Source: Chelonoidis abingdonii
Lineage: Eukaryota > Chordata > Testudines > Testudinidae
NCBI RefSeq assembly: GCF_003597395.2
Contig: NC_133774.1
Coordinates: 51,690,818-51,754,817, forward strand
Length of the DNA: 64,000 nucleotides
Reading direction: 5' to 3'
The position numbers and the translations under genes are program-made. The notes beneath the pieces are model-generated. The model made no database searches. It saw only the letters and a list, made by a program, of their open reading frames with translations, and had not been told where the DNA came from. Of this stretch, positions 23,001 to 35,624 are shown one piece after another. Numbering within the stretch: the stretch's first letter is position 1; every line of letters starts with the position of its first letter.

Positions 23001-26000
23001 CCTTTAGCTGGCATAAATGTCATACTTTTTTCATCTTGCTGTCCTTGGAAAAGATCCACAGAGGTGACTTCAGAAACTGGGCTTATCTGAACAGGGGACT
23101 CTTCTTTTTCACTTTTCTCCTCAAAATGACTCTCAGTCAGTCTGGCAGTTGACTTTATATCGGCAGTCAAAAATGTATCATATGAAGACTCTGAACCTAT
23201 CAAAGGTGGACTTCGTAAAGGAGAGAGAACTTTTTCAATAGGCGATTCTGAGTCTGGCACAGGCTCATCCATAGGACTTATTCTGGGTTTTGCAGTCTCA
23301 TCTTTGGCATCACTAAATTCAAAACTAACCGGAGCCTCTGCTGCCTTTTCAATGAGTTCAGAAGGAAGCTGGCTGGACTTTTCATCAGTGGGAGACTGAT
23401 AATAAGGTGTGTGGCCTGCACTACCAGCAACAGATTGTGCAGGAGACACCACTTCTAATGTTTTATCATCAGGGCTGACACTGTGCTCTTCAATAACTTC
23501 TGGATGTTGGGCAGGCAATGCAGTGAGCACTACAGGTTCAACTGATGCCTTAATCTCATTGGGAGTCAGGGAAAAGTTCACACTACGTTCACTTAGTGGT
23601 GTTTTAGCAACTGGTGATGGAGGTGATGGACTCTGAACTGGACTCTTAGCTGGGCTATGCTTTTCATCAAATGCCTGTGAAAAGGTATCTTTGATTTGTA
23701 ATTTAGCAGTACTTTTGATTTCATTTTCCCTTTGATGGTACATTTCTTGAAAGGAAGATTTGCAGAATCTGTCTTCTTCTAATGAAGAAGGGGGTGAGAG
23801 AGTAGAAGCTGAAGCATTATAATCTTTACCTTCTGTGGCATCTGTTTTTGATCCTTCAGATAAACCATTGAAAGCATCCTGAAGTGGAGAGAGTTTAGGT
23901 CTAGTAAATTCTTGAGAATACAGCGATGTCTCATACTTAGTAATGTTTACAAATTCTTGAGAAGGTGATTCACTTTCTTCGTTGTTTGTTTCATCACTCA
24001 TTATATCCCGAGGAGTTGACATTTCATCCATTGGTGTTGGCTCACTAGAAATTTCAATGGTAGACTGAGTATAACCTGAAGTAGCAGTGAATTCCTCATG
24101 TTGGTCTTCTCTATTTTCTTCATCAGAAACAGTTGCTTCACTTTCTGAACTCCCAGGTAAAGTCTCATCATGAATAGAAGATGCTGGTTCAACAGCTGGG
24201 GACTGAGGTTCAGAGTGTTTAGCTGGTGTAATTATGAGTAAGCCATATTTATCTTCAACTTCACCAGCCTCTGCAGCTTTGTCTACGACAGCCATAACAT
24301 AATCTTCTTCAGCTTCAACCTTTTCAGTTTCCTCTTCTTCATCTCTGACATCCTCCATTTTGTCTTCCTCCTCAGCTTCTTCTTCAGTCTCTTCAGTTTC
24401 TGCCTTTTCAACTGTCTCTTCCATATCTTCTTCAGCTCGCTCATCCCCTGCCTCAGATTCTGCCTTTTCAACATATTTATCTTTAGTTTTAGCATGTTTA
24501 TCAGCTTCAGTCTCTCCCATTTCTCTTGCCACGCCAATATCCTGTTTTGTGATGCCCAGTGTTGCTTTTTCTTCCTCATCTTCATCTTGTTCCTCAGCCT
24601 CCTCAGTCTCTGCCTTTTCTTCATAATCACCTGCTTCAGATGATTCCTCAAAACCAGTTCCTTCATCTTCAAATTTTTCATTGTCATCAACCCTGTGCTT
24701 TTCTACAGGCTCCAGCTCTTCAGGTGTCTGTTCACATTCACCCTCAGCTTCAGTGGTCGTTATGCCTTCATCAGGAGAGTCAGCAGGTCCTTCAGTATCT
24801 ACTTTTTCTCTCTGGATTTCATGTGCTTCCTTTTGTTCTGAGTCAGCTAGTTTTCCTTCACCTTCTATTAACCCTACCCGAGGCTTTGTTTCCTTCACTA
24901 TTTCTACTTCTTCAGCCTTTAATTCTTCAAAGTCTTTTGTTAAATCCTCTGGTGAAGACATAAGGGATCTCTCAGCTTCAAGTTCTTTTCCATTAGCTAC
25001 TACTCCAGCAGCTACTGCTGCTGCCGCAACCGCTCCCACTGCAGCTACAGCAGCTTGTGTTTCACTGACCTTGCTCTCTTTCTTTACTGTCTTAATTTTG
25101 CCTTTTTCCTTTGGTTTTTCAGCAGGCCCAGCTTCCTTTTTAACAGATTCCTCTTTCTTCTGTGCTTTAGGTTTTGTCACAGGCTTTCGGGCTTCAGTTG
25201 AAGGAGCAAGTGTTTTCTTTGTTTCTTTTGGAAGCTTTTTGGTGTCTTTTTTGGATTCTTTTTCTTCCTTTTTAATTTCCTTTTTCTCTTCTTTTTTTGC
25301 TTCCTTTTGGGGAGTTTCTTTTTTTAATTCTTTTTTAGACTCTTTTCTCTCTTCCTTTTTCACTTCCTTTTTTGTTTCTTTCTTGATTTCTTCCTTTTTA
25401 GGTTTTTCCTCTTTCTTGGTAGGTGTTTTCTCCTCTTTCTTAGAAACCTCTTTCTTTGGCTTTTCTTTTTCCTCTCTCTTTTCTTCAGATTTTACTTTCA
25501 CTTCCTTTTTCACATGCTTCTCCTTTGCAACTTTTGGTTTGACATCTGCTGCTTGTTTTTCAGCAGTTTCGGATTTCACTAGCTGCTCCTCCTTAGCTGC
25601 CATATCTTTTTCTGTTACTGAAGGTTTTGTCTCTGCTTTTGCTGGTTTTTCCTTTTTTACTGTAGTCTTTTCTTTGCTTTCTACTTTCTGAGGCTTTTCT
25701 GGAGGACTAGGCTTTGCTGGTTCAGATGCTTCTTCTTTAGATTCTTTTCTGACAGTCTTGGTTGATAGTGTCTTTGTGGCAGGTTTGAGACTTTCCTTGC
25801 TGTCTGCTCGCTGTTTCAGCTTTGCTTGTTTCACTGCTGGGCTAGGTATGTTACCAGTAAGGTCTTTCTGTGTAACCATTGGTTGTTTAAGGAAATCTAA
25901 ATGTTTGAGTTTTTCAAGACCTTCTAGTATGTTATACTGGGTACTGTTTCCTGGAAACAAAACTCTGATTATTTTTTCTGCAGGATTTGCTGGATGCCAT

Positions 26001-26911
26001 ACAATCAGTGATGAGACTGAGGTCAAATAGGATACTGGAATATCTACTTCCTGACCATTTGGCAGCAATAATTCGGCTTTATCTTTACTTGTACTTGTCC
26101 ACTGCTGCATAAAATACTGCATCTCTTTGCTGTTTTTGACTGGATTGAGCACATACATCTCAAGTTTGCCTACTCCCATTTTTTGAAATAGTATGATAGG
26201 GTCAATGATATTTCCTATGTTCCTAAAGAGAGGTTCTGGTTTCATAGACAACTTATTTAAATACTGGAGAGTGAAACAAGCTTCTTCTATGCTTCTTTTT
26301 ACCCTAAAATTAGGATCAGGGTTTTTCAGATTTTCAGGAACATTGAGGAATACAACTCCTAAATCAGGTGAGATCAGATTTTTCATCCAGTCACTGTTGG
26401 TAGTCGAACCTTGTGACTGTTCCTCTTCTAACTCAGCTATCTTTCGTTGAAGCATGCTATTGATTCCTGGTAGATTATCATCCCCAATGTGGGTGAGCAG
26501 AATGGAATCCACTCTGTCTAAATGTCGGATAAGTTTCCAGAAGCAAGATTTTCTTTCAGATCCCCCATTAATAAGCATATTGAATCCATTCACTGCAAAC
26601 AATGCAGAGTCCCCTCTTCCACCTGGGAAAATATAACAGCAGGGTTTTGAGAGTTTCAAGAAACCTCCAGATGTTGGCGGTTCCAAAATGTCAAAGGGTG
26701 ATGGCACTTCTACTGATTCTGACAGATACTCTGTGAATTCAGAAAGTCCTTCCATTTCAGGCAATATGGATGCTGAGTTGAGTTTAATGTTGATGAAGTC
26801 TTGAAGGTTATGTCTGTCAAGGTTTGAATTTTTCCAATCCCCTTCCTCAGGGCAAAACAGAGTTAAACTGGCTTTGTTGGCAGGGTGTGTAGTACTCAAT
26901 AATTCACCAAT
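20041..26911 (-). CDS. MAP1B: MAP1B exon 5: giant heavy-chain exon
   Basis: One open frame of 2,290 codons plus one base. The acceptor AG is at 26912-26913, and the exon opens with ATT encoding IGELLSTTHPANK. The donor is CAG|GTAAGG at 20041/20040. MAP1B binds and stabilises microtubules in growing axons and is processed into a heavy chain and LC1. From the N-terminal side the exon shows a conserved globular part (about 25800-26911), a Lys-Lys-Glu microtubule-binding block (about 25080-25700), an Ala run and the motif ERSLMSSPEDLTKDFEELKA (about 24900-25060), Glu-rich acidic blocks (24290-24760) and a long Ser-Pro-rich phosphorylatable region (about 21850-24250). These are followed by 17-residue repeats (20863-21811) and the start of LC1 with Lys-rich SPKK-like motifs. 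No stop or frameshift is seen. Human MAP1B is 2,468 aa from memory; this protein would be somewhat longer. Confidence 0.98.
20863..21811 (-). repeat. MAP1B: MAP1B 17-residue (51-bp) tandem repeat array
   Basis: Eighteen full units (20894-21811) and one partial, each of the form PEAVEYSYERTGKTTRS. Units 1-8 vary (ISYSYET, MDYFYER, IEHSYEP), whereas units 11-14 are the same in protein and apparently in DNA. Each carries a Tyr-Ser-Tyr core and a TRSP phospho-site-like motif. MAP1B of mammals has a related but more diverged array at this place. Because 51 is divisible by three, long antisense and shifted frames appear here (plus 20893-21546; minus 20950-21432); they are by-products. Confidence 0.95.
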
Positions 26912-29146
26912 CTAGCATTGTAAAACAAAAAGACAAAAGGTAGGTGTAAATTTATATTTTATAATATAAATGTCATGTAAAAATATAACATAGCAAGGCT
27001 GTCCTTGAGTTATAGTACAAGCCACACTATAAGCTTCACACTAAAGATACAACATTCCTTTTTATTTATTTTTTTCACATGACAGTAGCCAATTCTAGGT
27101 GCTAAAGAAGTCTGTTACTATCACATTATTGCTGTACTGTTTTTCAGTACAAATGATCAGACTGTGCCAGGCCCCTTCTTAGGTGCTGAAGGGACCTCTT
27201 GCATCTTTCACAGAGAGGCTGGGTACAATGGAAGCCCTTATGCTCAGAGCATAATGTGAGGATTCCATGGTGCTGATGCTGCTAATAGTTCTACTCAATG
27301 CAAATGAACTGTGAACTTCTCCACTTCTCTTAACCAGCCAGTAGAGCTGGCGCCTCACCTAGGGGAGCACACATTATACCTTCTTTATGGGTCGTGATAT
27401 AGCAGCATCCCACAGAAGCTCCAGGAGGCATCTGAACCACAGTACTTCCTGGAGCTCTTGCTGGAGCAGGATGCCTCCGCATTATTCCCAACATGGGGCT
27501 GTATTCCACAATTCTGTCATTATTTTAATGCCTTTTGAATGGTCTGGCGCCAAAAAAAGCAGGCATTGTGCCAGAACTAGTTTAACTGCTGGACAGCTCT
27601 TGACAAGAAGAGGAGCTGACGGGAGCTAGAAAAAGTTGTATAGTGGGAGTGCAGAGAGCCACTGAACCAAACTGTAAACGCTGTATATAATGAAAACCAC
27701 TTCAAGCCAGAGGGTGCAGCAGTACCACCAGTTCCAGCACCTCTGGGAGCTGATTTACTGCTTCAAAGTTAAAAAAAGAGTTGAGAACAAAACTTTTGTA
27801 AGATCATTAGGTTTCTCAAATATGGGAATTAAAGATGCAGATCTGCATATTCTTAGTTAGTGTGCAATTCTGCAAATATACACATTTTGAATGGAACAAT
27901 GGACTCCATAGCATTTATATATAATAAAAAGGCAGTTGCATTAACACCATATGTTTAGTAATTAATCTCTGAATAACAGAGAATTCATGAATTATCAATT
28001 GATATATGTAAACTCAGAGCAAACGAGAGAACCACAGCTGCGTGTTCTGGCTAAAAATCCTTTTAACAATATTTTGATTTAAAAAATCATGGACCACATT
28101 CTGAGTTCTTTTGCCAGTTTAAATCCTGAATAACTCCACTGATTTCTCCAGTGTTGAATAACATTCTGAGACCCAAAACAGACACTGAACTGAAGGCTTC
28201 TATGAACAAAAAGTCCTGTGTTCAGCACTAAAAGCTATTATTCTGTTCTAGTCTGAATTAAAGTCATATATATGGTGGTCTCAGATTAGTAAACAGAAAA
28301 TGAAAGCATGTAATATTTCAGCCCTTCACTGACAAATTTCCACTTTTCAGTTTGCTCTCAGAGTTCAGAAATCAGCACAGCTATGAAATGGCTCCAAACT
28401 GAATGAGTACTGGGGACTGGCATGCAAATAAACACACCAGGGCCAAATTCCACCCTTGGATACACATGAAAACTCCCAAGGCTGTCTATGGTAGTTGCAT
28501 ATGTGCATCCAAAGACAGAATATGGCATCAAATGTTTCCCTTGGCTTCCAAAAAAGAAAGACAGAAAGCTTATATCTTGAAAGTGGATAATGGTTTTCCC
28601 AGACTAGGATCTGATCGTGACTAATAATTTATAAAAGACACCACAGGATATTCTGTTTGTGAGCCAAAACAAATTGTGGCTAGAAAGACCAGCTAAATGG
28701 TGACGTGGTGGTGCTGCAAGTCTCCCCTTTGCTGCCATTGGGGGCCTGTTGGGAGAACAGCAATAAAATGTTACTGCACCCACTACTGTCTCTGTAACCA
28801 GAAGAGAAGGGGGATTCAGAACTCCTGAATAACTTTGTACTTAGTATTCTTTATTGGCAGTTCATGAAATCCTGCCCACTAGGATCACTGAGTTACATGA
28901 ACCTGACTGAATTACAGTTGCCCCCTATCGTCAAGAATGGTTTTTACATACACAGTGGGCTCCAGATTTAAATCTCAGTCATGGGGTAATCCCCACTGCA
29001 TACACAGTCTCTATTTGTTTTATTGTAATTAAAGTATATGCAGGAGACTTCAACTTGCTCAAGATATTACAAAACTGTTCAAGCATCTTTTTTTTTTAAT
29101 AATTCAGTCAAATAACTGAATATAGAGACAAAATGTCAATGTAATT

Positions 29147-29365
29147 TGTGAGAGACAAACGGTGGGTGAGATAATGTCTTTTATTGGACCAGTTTATGTT
29201 GGTAGAAGAGACAAGCTCTCGATTTCCAGAGAGCTCTTCTTCTCTGTTGAGCTTGAAAGCTCGTCTCTTCCACCAACATAAGTTGGTCCAATAAAAGATA
29301 TTACCTCACCCACCTTGTCTCTTGCATATCCTGGGACCAACATGGCTACAATAACACTGCAAACG
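29147..29365. repeat. Palindromic interspersed repeat, copy 1
   Basis: The left arm (29151-29220, with GGTGGGTGAGATAATGTCTT and TTATTGGACCA) is the inverse of the right arm (29261-29325, with TGGTCCAATAAAAGATATTA and CTCACCCACCTTGTCTC). The arms are separated by about 40 bp. It ends in CCTGGGACCAACATGGCTAC. The same family occurs at 35656-35845 and 63313-63397. A transcript of it would fold into a long hairpin. The family is common in turtle genomes as I remember them; I give it no name. Confidence 0.8.
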
Positions 29366-29869
29366 TAATTGAAGCATATTCACCATCTTGCAAAGTATTA
29401 CAAAATACTTTTCAGGGATAGCCAACTGTAATTTACATGTAAAAGAAAGATTTTTATAGAGATGATTTAGACTAGACTACAGTTGAATAAACTGAAAATT
29501 TTGGACCATAAACTAGATTACCAAGAGGAATGGAGAGTACTATAATAATTAATGTTGTGTGTCTAGGAGACATTTCATTTCAGTGGAACTCGGAAGATTT
29601 GTGTCTTGCTCTCCTATTTTTGATGTTATGGAATTTATTTTCAGAATTTACTGAAAGTAAAATTCAACAGAGACACAGAATGAGATGGTGGGTGTTATCC
29701 ATACAAAAATAATTTATCCAATGTTTATGGGTAACTAATAAAAGCAGAAAAGGAATAAAGTCTCAGAACAGCTGTTTTACGTTCACATGTCATCCTTACT
29801 AAGTATATAAACCAACTTATATAAGAGTATAAATAAATCTTATCCAAACATCAGACATAGCTTTGTTTG

Positions 29870-30010
29870 GATGAGAGCAAAGACAGGACAAAAAAAGGAG
29901 GGAAGAAAGAGTAAGAGGAGGAAAATGGGAGGGCCATATTAATGGCAAACACAGAGAAAGGCTGGAAGGGGAAGAGTGGAGAGAGAGGAGGCGAGGACAG
30001 GCAAACTGCA
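29870..30010. repeat. Purine-rich tract
   Basis: A run of mixed A and G such as AAAAAAAGGAGGGAAGAAAG, about 140 bp. The complementary frame (29817-30029, minus) is Leu/Ser-rich and is not a gene. Confidence 0.6.
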
Positions 30011-30540
30011 GCAGTAAAATTAAGCACATCTGAGTTGGATACAGATGGTGCCTAACTCATACTGGACCTCTGCTCATGGGTAAGTTTCAGTGTATAATAC
30101 ACACATTATTATGGGAAGATAAAGTGGCATGAAGTGCTCTTCATTCAGATCAATGAGACAAAGTTTGATGGAGGGATAATGATAATTCAGTGCCTCTGAT
30201 TTGGATGCAGATGATGGTTTCCCATGTAGGGACAATTTTCAGGCAAGATCAGAGATTGTATGAGAAGAAGGTGAGTGGTCAGTGAATTAGTGATGTTGAT
30301 CTGCAGCCTGGAAGGTAATAGTCATTCAAGATTTTGTTTTACATTGACGAGAGGGATAGGTGTGTGATCACATTAAGCCACTGGTAGGACTGATCAGTGA
30401 AATTAGACACAAATCCCTTCAGCGTGGTGTAGCAAGTTCAGGAATACACTGAAAAATGGCTTTGATGGAAGAGCTGATTTTAAGGTTAAATTGGGTACGT
30501 GAATCTAGGAGACTAGATCTACATTTGAAATGGTATAATG

Positions 30541-30978
30541 CAGTGGTCCCCAAACTGTAGGGCATGCCCGCTAGAGGGGTGTGAAGAAACATTTGGGGAG
30601 GCACGGCGGTGTTCAGGCCAGCCCCCAGCACTCCTATGTCCCCAGTTCCACTCTGGCCCTGGGCTGTGCTCCAGCCCTGCTCCCAGCCACAGCCAGAGCT
30701 GTAGCTCTGCTCCCAGTCCCCATCTCTGCTCCCAGCCCCACTCCCAGCCTCGCTCCACCCCCTGCTCCACCCACAGCCCAGCTCTGCCCTTATTCCCTCT
30801 CTGCCCAGGCCAGCTCCACTTCAAGCCCCAGATCTTCCCCCATTCCCAGTTCTGCCCCTACCTCCACATTCACCCCAAACTCCTCTGCTGGCCAATTGTG
30901 AAGTTACGGAGGGGGGCATGGAGGTTTCCATTACTGGTAAAGAGGTGGGGTGCAACAAGAAAAGTTTGGGCACCACTG
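30541..30978. mobile_element. hAT (Charlie-like) MITE with perfect 8-bp duplication
   Basis: Ends CAGTGGTCCCCAAACTG and AGTTTGGGCACCACTG are inverted repeats. GTATAATG flanks it at 30533-30540 and 30979-30986, an exact 8-bp target duplication. The 438-bp interior is C-rich on the plus strand (CAGCCC, CTGCTCC repeats). It has no transposase, so it is non-autonomous and fairly young or slowly decayed. Confidence 0.9.
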
Positions 30979-31039
30979 GTATAATGGAACCATCCTCTGA
31001 AGAGCCAATAATATTTTAATATTCTATTGCTCCCAAAGG

Positions 31040-31400
31040 TTTCTTCTAAAGTTTCTTTTCCTACTCATCAGGGTAAGTTGTTTCAAAGAAGAAAGTTGGC
31101 CAGAGGAAACTTTTTGCCAAAGGATGTTGTGAAGGCCAAGACTATAACAGGGTTCAAAAAAGAACTAGATAAATTCATGGAGGATAAGTCCAACAATGGC
31201 TATTAGCGAGGATGGGCAGGAATGGTGTCCCTAGCCTCTGTTTGCCCGAAGCTGGGAATGGGCGACAGGGGATGGATCACTTGATGATTACCTGTTCTGT
31301 TCATTCCCTCTGGGGCATCTGGCACTGACCACTGTCAGAAGACAAGATACTGGGCTAGATGGATCTTTGGTCTGACCAAGTATCACCGTCTTATGTTCTT
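31040..31400 (+). mobile_element. CR1 LINE 3' fragment
   Basis: Sense-strand CR1 end: a decayed ORF2 C-terminus (AGAACTAGATAAATTCATGG, antisense to the motif at 55180) leads into the 3' UTR (AATGGCTATTAGCGAGGATG, GGGCTAGATGGATCTTTGGT, CTGACCAAGTATCACC). It is 5'-truncated like most CR1 copies. Confidence 0.85.
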
Positions 31401-31872
31401 AAGATCAGCCCATGATGAGTCAACAGCAGGGTTCCTTTTGAGAGGGACAGGTGAGTTTGAAAAGAAAGAAGTTTGGGTATAAAAGAAGGGCAAAGTTTGA
31501 CCCTCCTTACTTGACAGCTCTAGTGGATTGTACCAGTAAGTGCTTTACATGTTAGGAATCCATCTGACCATGTCTCTCAAATGGTAGGCTACACAGTAAA
31601 ACAGAAGATCAGATAGACCTAGTCTGTCATTTTACCAAGACTTTTTTAACTATCTCATGGGAAACTCTTGAGTTCTTTTAGCCACATTAAATAAATTATG
31701 AAAAAATTAGGCTGAGAACTTAAAAAGAAACATGCGTATGGTGTATAGTCTGGAGATTATATTCCTTTCAGAATTGCAGCTTTGCTAATGAAGAGCATAG
31801 GCAGTTTCTCCCACTTTTTAATTTCATTGGTATGTTTTCAGCAATCTCCTCTCAGTTACACTAATGCATACC

Positions 31873-33017
31873 TGTGACATTGCACTTTATATGATTTTTA
31901 TAAAAATATGCTAATGTAACTGGAATATGCCTCATGCAAAAGGTCTCTTGTAAGGTATCATTACAAAGCTTATAATCTACTGAGTGTAATTAGTCTATTT
32001 GTATAAATGTACCACTCTTGTATCTGAAACTAGAAATATGAAATATAACTTTGAGCGCCTATTGTAATTATGCAAAGTGTGGGCCAATAATAATGGTTTG
32101 AAATCTTGATGACTCCCATTAACAAGGACAACTGACTGCAGATGGCTCTGTTTTACCTCTAAGTTTTTCTGTATAGGTGTGTGCTGGCAAGTGGGTAATG
32201 AAGTCTTACAGTGACATGTGATCATGTCACCTGAACTGGAATCCATCTTTAACTTGGTACTTTTCCATTAAGAGTGGGGGGCGGGGGAACCCAGAAGGAC
32301 AAAGGATTTCCACCATATGCAAAAGATATATAAGTGGGTGGAACAGAGAAAAGTGGAGAGCCATCATGAGAAATCCCCTAGCTACCACCTGAGCTGGAAC
32401 AAGGGCTGTACCAGGGGAAAGGACTGTGCCCAGACTAGGAAGGCATCCAGTCTGTGAAAGAAACTTATTGAAACATTTCTTAGGGTAAGATTTTATCTGT
32501 ACTCCATTGTATTACTGTATTAGGCTTAGATTTGCGTGTTTTATTTCACTTGGTAATTCACTTTGTTCTGTCTGTTACTACTTGGAAACACAAATTCTAC
32601 TTTCTGTATTTAATAAAATCACTTTTTACTTATTAATTAACTCAGAGTATGTGTTAATACCTGGGGGGGGAGAGGGGGGCAAACACCTGTGCATATCTCT
32701 CTATTAGTATTATAGTTTACCCTGTATAAGCTTTATACAGGGTAAAAAAAATAATTTGGGGCTTAGACCCCACTGGGAGTTGAGCATCTGAGTGTTAAAG
32801 ATAAGAACATTTCTGTAAGCTGCTTTCAGTCAAGCCTACAGCTGTTAGGGGACCTGATTCAGATCTGGTCTGGGTCTGCAGCGGGCTAGCGAATCTGGCT
32901 CAAACCAGGCAGGACACTGAAGTCCTAAGCTGACAGGGCAGGAAAGCAGGGGCAGAAGTAGTCTTGGCACATCAGTTGGCAGCTCCCAAAGGGGTTTCTG
33001 TGATTTAACCCATCACA
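31873..33017 (+). mobile_element. Solo LTR (endogenous retrovirus), copy 1
   Basis: Begins TGTGACATTG and ends CCCATCACA, with the 5-bp duplication ATACC on both sides (31868-31872, 33018-33022). It is 1,145 bp, with a TATA-like TATATAAG at 32327-32334 and a poly(A) signal AATAAA at 32612-32617, in the order of a plus-strand LTR. It is homologous along its length to the LTR at 34460-35624. No internal retroviral genes adjoin it. It is antisense to MAP1B. Confidence 0.85.
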
Positions 33018-34196
33018 ATACCTATGAACTTCAGTGGAGTTGCACTGGTGCCCATGAAAGCAGAATTTGGCTCACAGTCTCTGTCGAGAGATGTTGGACC
33101 AAATTCTGTTCACAGCTACTCTCGTGCAACCCCACTCTCTCAGAAGATGTTGCAAAGGTGTAACTTCCTTTTATCTTTTTGATCCAAGGTGACAGTTGAT
33201 ACCAAGGAAAGATATCTGTTTTTTAAAACACTGTCTGTTCACGCAGCGATAGATTTGTTAAAATGCATCAGTGTGATTGCTCAGAGGGAGAGTGAATCAG
33301 ATACGTGGGGCAGCCAATGTAAAATGATGATTTTAAATTGTGAAGAGCTGCTGTTAGGACACTGGAATTGGATGTCTACAGTGATCTGGTAAGGGAGAAG
33401 TTGAAAATCACATGTCAGGCATTGCCTGTGGAAAGATCTGGATTTCTAAATTGTATTAAGCAACAGATTTCCCCACCTGAAAGGAATGACTTATTTACCC
33501 AGTTAGATTACTAACTACTCTGTTCCCCTTCCCACAGTTTGGTTTTCTACAAGTAAGAGTAGGATTTGGCCCTAATTTTGTATGCATTTTTAAAATCCTA
33601 TTGTTTTATTAATCAGACAGGGACGCAGTACCCTGTGGTTTATATCTTGTCACATACTTGTACACGATGCTAATTTTTAGATGTTACATTGGTTTCAGAT
33701 ATTTATGAACCCTGTCCTTCCCTATGCAGCAAAAATAAACAGATATGTGTTGAACATATCAGTTGTTAATCCTACATATTGCTGTGTGTCTTATTTAATG
33801 TTATCTACAAAGTAGTTGCTATCAGGCAAGAACTGATATAAACAAGGTGTCAAACTTAATTGTAAAAGTAAAAGCTTTGTAAAAGTATACTGAATAAATA
33901 AGCTTTACATTTTAGACATGGGAATTTTACCTTCCATTTGTAAAAAGGCTTCCTGGTTTTTTTTATTTCATAAAGTTATTATTGCAATTTGCCAAATTAA
34001 AATTTAATTTTGTGTTACATGAAAACTAAAGTAATGAATTAGACATTTTGAAGAAAATTGCATACAGAGGGCCAAAGGACACCAACACTGAGGCATCAAT
34101 GCTAGTTTCAAGTATATCAAGGTGGCCATCTTCAATGCATCTAAAAATACTTCATCATACTAAAACATTATGAAAGATTTTTTATTAAAGACAAAC

Positions 34197-34337
34197 CTCT
34201 TGGTCAGTGAAGATCTCAATGAAGTTCTGGAACGAGAAAGATCCTGATTGGAGGATGAGCTCTCCTGTGTTTTCAAAGCACTGGCCAGTTAGTACAAGAA
34301 GCTTGTGTCTTGCAGCATCTGTGATCATTAAGCGCAC
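34197..34337 (-). CDS. MAP1B: MAP1B exon 4
   Basis: A 141-bp exon of exactly 47 codons in phase 0 at both ends. It encodes VRLMITDAARHKLLVLTGQC and then a segment ending SFQNFIEIFTDQE, matching the N-terminal globular part of MAP1B heavy chain as I recall it. The acceptor AG is at 34338-34339. The donor is GAG|GTTTGT, weaker than the GTAAG donors of the other exons. Skipping it would keep the frame and remove 47 residues. It sits between two LTRs of one family (ends 1.18 kb and 122 bp away). Confidence 0.97.
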
Positions 34338-34459
34338 CTAAGGTAAAGAACAAAAGCACAAAAATTAAATGCAGCTACCACACTTCCAACCTTCCTCTTT
34401 GGTCCAAACCCTGCTTTGCCTAATTTCAAACCCATTCACCCATTACTGGGTTTCTACTC

Positions 34460-35624
34460 TGTGACGTTCCACTCCATATGTTTTACGGAAATATGTGTAT
34501 GAGTGTGAATATGTAACTGGAATATGCTTTATGCAAAAGGTCTCTTGTATGGTATCATAAAAGTTATAAACCATTGAATATATTCCTCCTATTTGTATCC
34601 ATGTATCATTCTTGTATCTGAAGCTAGGAATATGAAGTCTAACTCTGAGGTCTTATTGTAATTATGCAAAGTGTGGGCCATTAATGGTGGTTTAGAATCT
34701 TGATGGCTCCCATTGACTAGGACAATTGGTTGTAAATGGTTTATTTACCTGCAAACCTTCCTGTTTACATATGGGTCAACCCAGGGAGGCTAGGGGTCTT
34801 ACAGTGAGATGTGATACTGCAATCCATCTTAATCCTTGTACTTTTCCATGGATGGGGGATGGGGGGAGGGAACAAGCACAGACAAAAGACTCCTGCCTTG
34901 TGCCAAAGCTATAAAAGGGGGTGGAGCAGGACAAATAGGGCTGCCAGTCATGAGAAAACCCCTGCTTATCACCTGAGATGTCTGCTGGAACTAACAAGGA
35001 CTGTGCCAGGAAAAGGATTGGGCCCAGACTAAGAAGGAATCTAGTCTGTGAAAGAAGCTTATTGGAACACCTCTGAGGGTGAGACATTACCTGTAATAAG
35101 TTTCTTAATGTATTAGGCTTAGACGTGTGTGTTTTTGCTTTATTTTGCTTGGTGACTTACTTTGTTCTGTCTGTTATTACTTGAAACCACTTACATCCTA
35201 CTTTTTATACTTAATAAAATCACCTTTGTTTATTAATAAACCCAGAGTAAGTGATTAATAGCTGGGGGAGCAAACAACTGTGCATGTCTTTCTATCAGAG
35301 TTATAGAGGGTGAACAATTTATGAATTTATCCCGTATAAGCTTTATACAGAGTAAAACAAATTTACTTGGGGTTTGGATCCCATTGGGGTCTTGGTGCTG
35401 GAGACAAGTAACCTGCTGAGCTGTTTTCAGTTAAGATATAGCTTGGGGGGGGAGGGGGAAGGCCTGGACCAGACCCTGGGTCTGTGTTGCAGCAGGCTAG
35501 CGTGTCTGGCTCAGCAAGGCAAGGTTCTGGAAGTCCCAAGCTGGTCTGGAAAAATGGGCTCAGAGGTAATTCTAGCACATCAGGTGACAGTCCCAAGGGG
35601 ATCTCTGTGACCAAACCCATCATA
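34460..35624 (+). mobile_element. Solo LTR, copy 2 of the same family
   Basis: Starts TGTGACGTTCC and ends CCCATCATA. The flanks TACTC (34455-34459) and TACTT (35625-35629) match at 4 of 5 bases. It has TATAAAAG at 34910-34917 and AATAAA at 35213-35218, at the same relative places as in copy 1. Shared strings include AACTGGAATATGC, TTATGCAAAAGGTCTCTTGT and TTGTAATTATGCAAAGTGTG. Its left end is 122 bp from MAP1B exon 4. Confidence 0.85.

Larger units (their letters stand above)
26912..34196 (-). other. MAP1B: MAP1B intron 4
   Basis: A 7,285-bp intron between GAG|GTTTGT at 34197/34196 and AG at 26912-26913. It contains a palindromic repeat (29147-29365), a hAT MITE (30541-30978), a CR1 fragment (31040-31400) and a solo LTR (31873-33017). 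The stretches 26914-29140 and 33020-34190 hold no gene that I can support. Confidence 0.9.

Noticed and set aside
24681..25691. 336-codon plus-strand frame rich in Ser and Phe
   Set aside because: It is the antisense of the Lys/Glu/Ala-rich blocks of MAP1B exon 5 (AAG/GAA read backwards give CTT/TTC). There is no family resemblance.
20041..26911. Protein start at TTG (26899) or an internal Met as a separate gene
   Set aside because: The frame extends upstream to a clear splice acceptor at 26912-26913, and the preceding residues IGELL match MAP1B, so this is an internal exon.
31873..35624. A single provirus with LTRs at both ends
   Set aside because: The DNA between the LTRs contains a MAP1B exon and no retroviral genes, and each LTR has its own target duplication.
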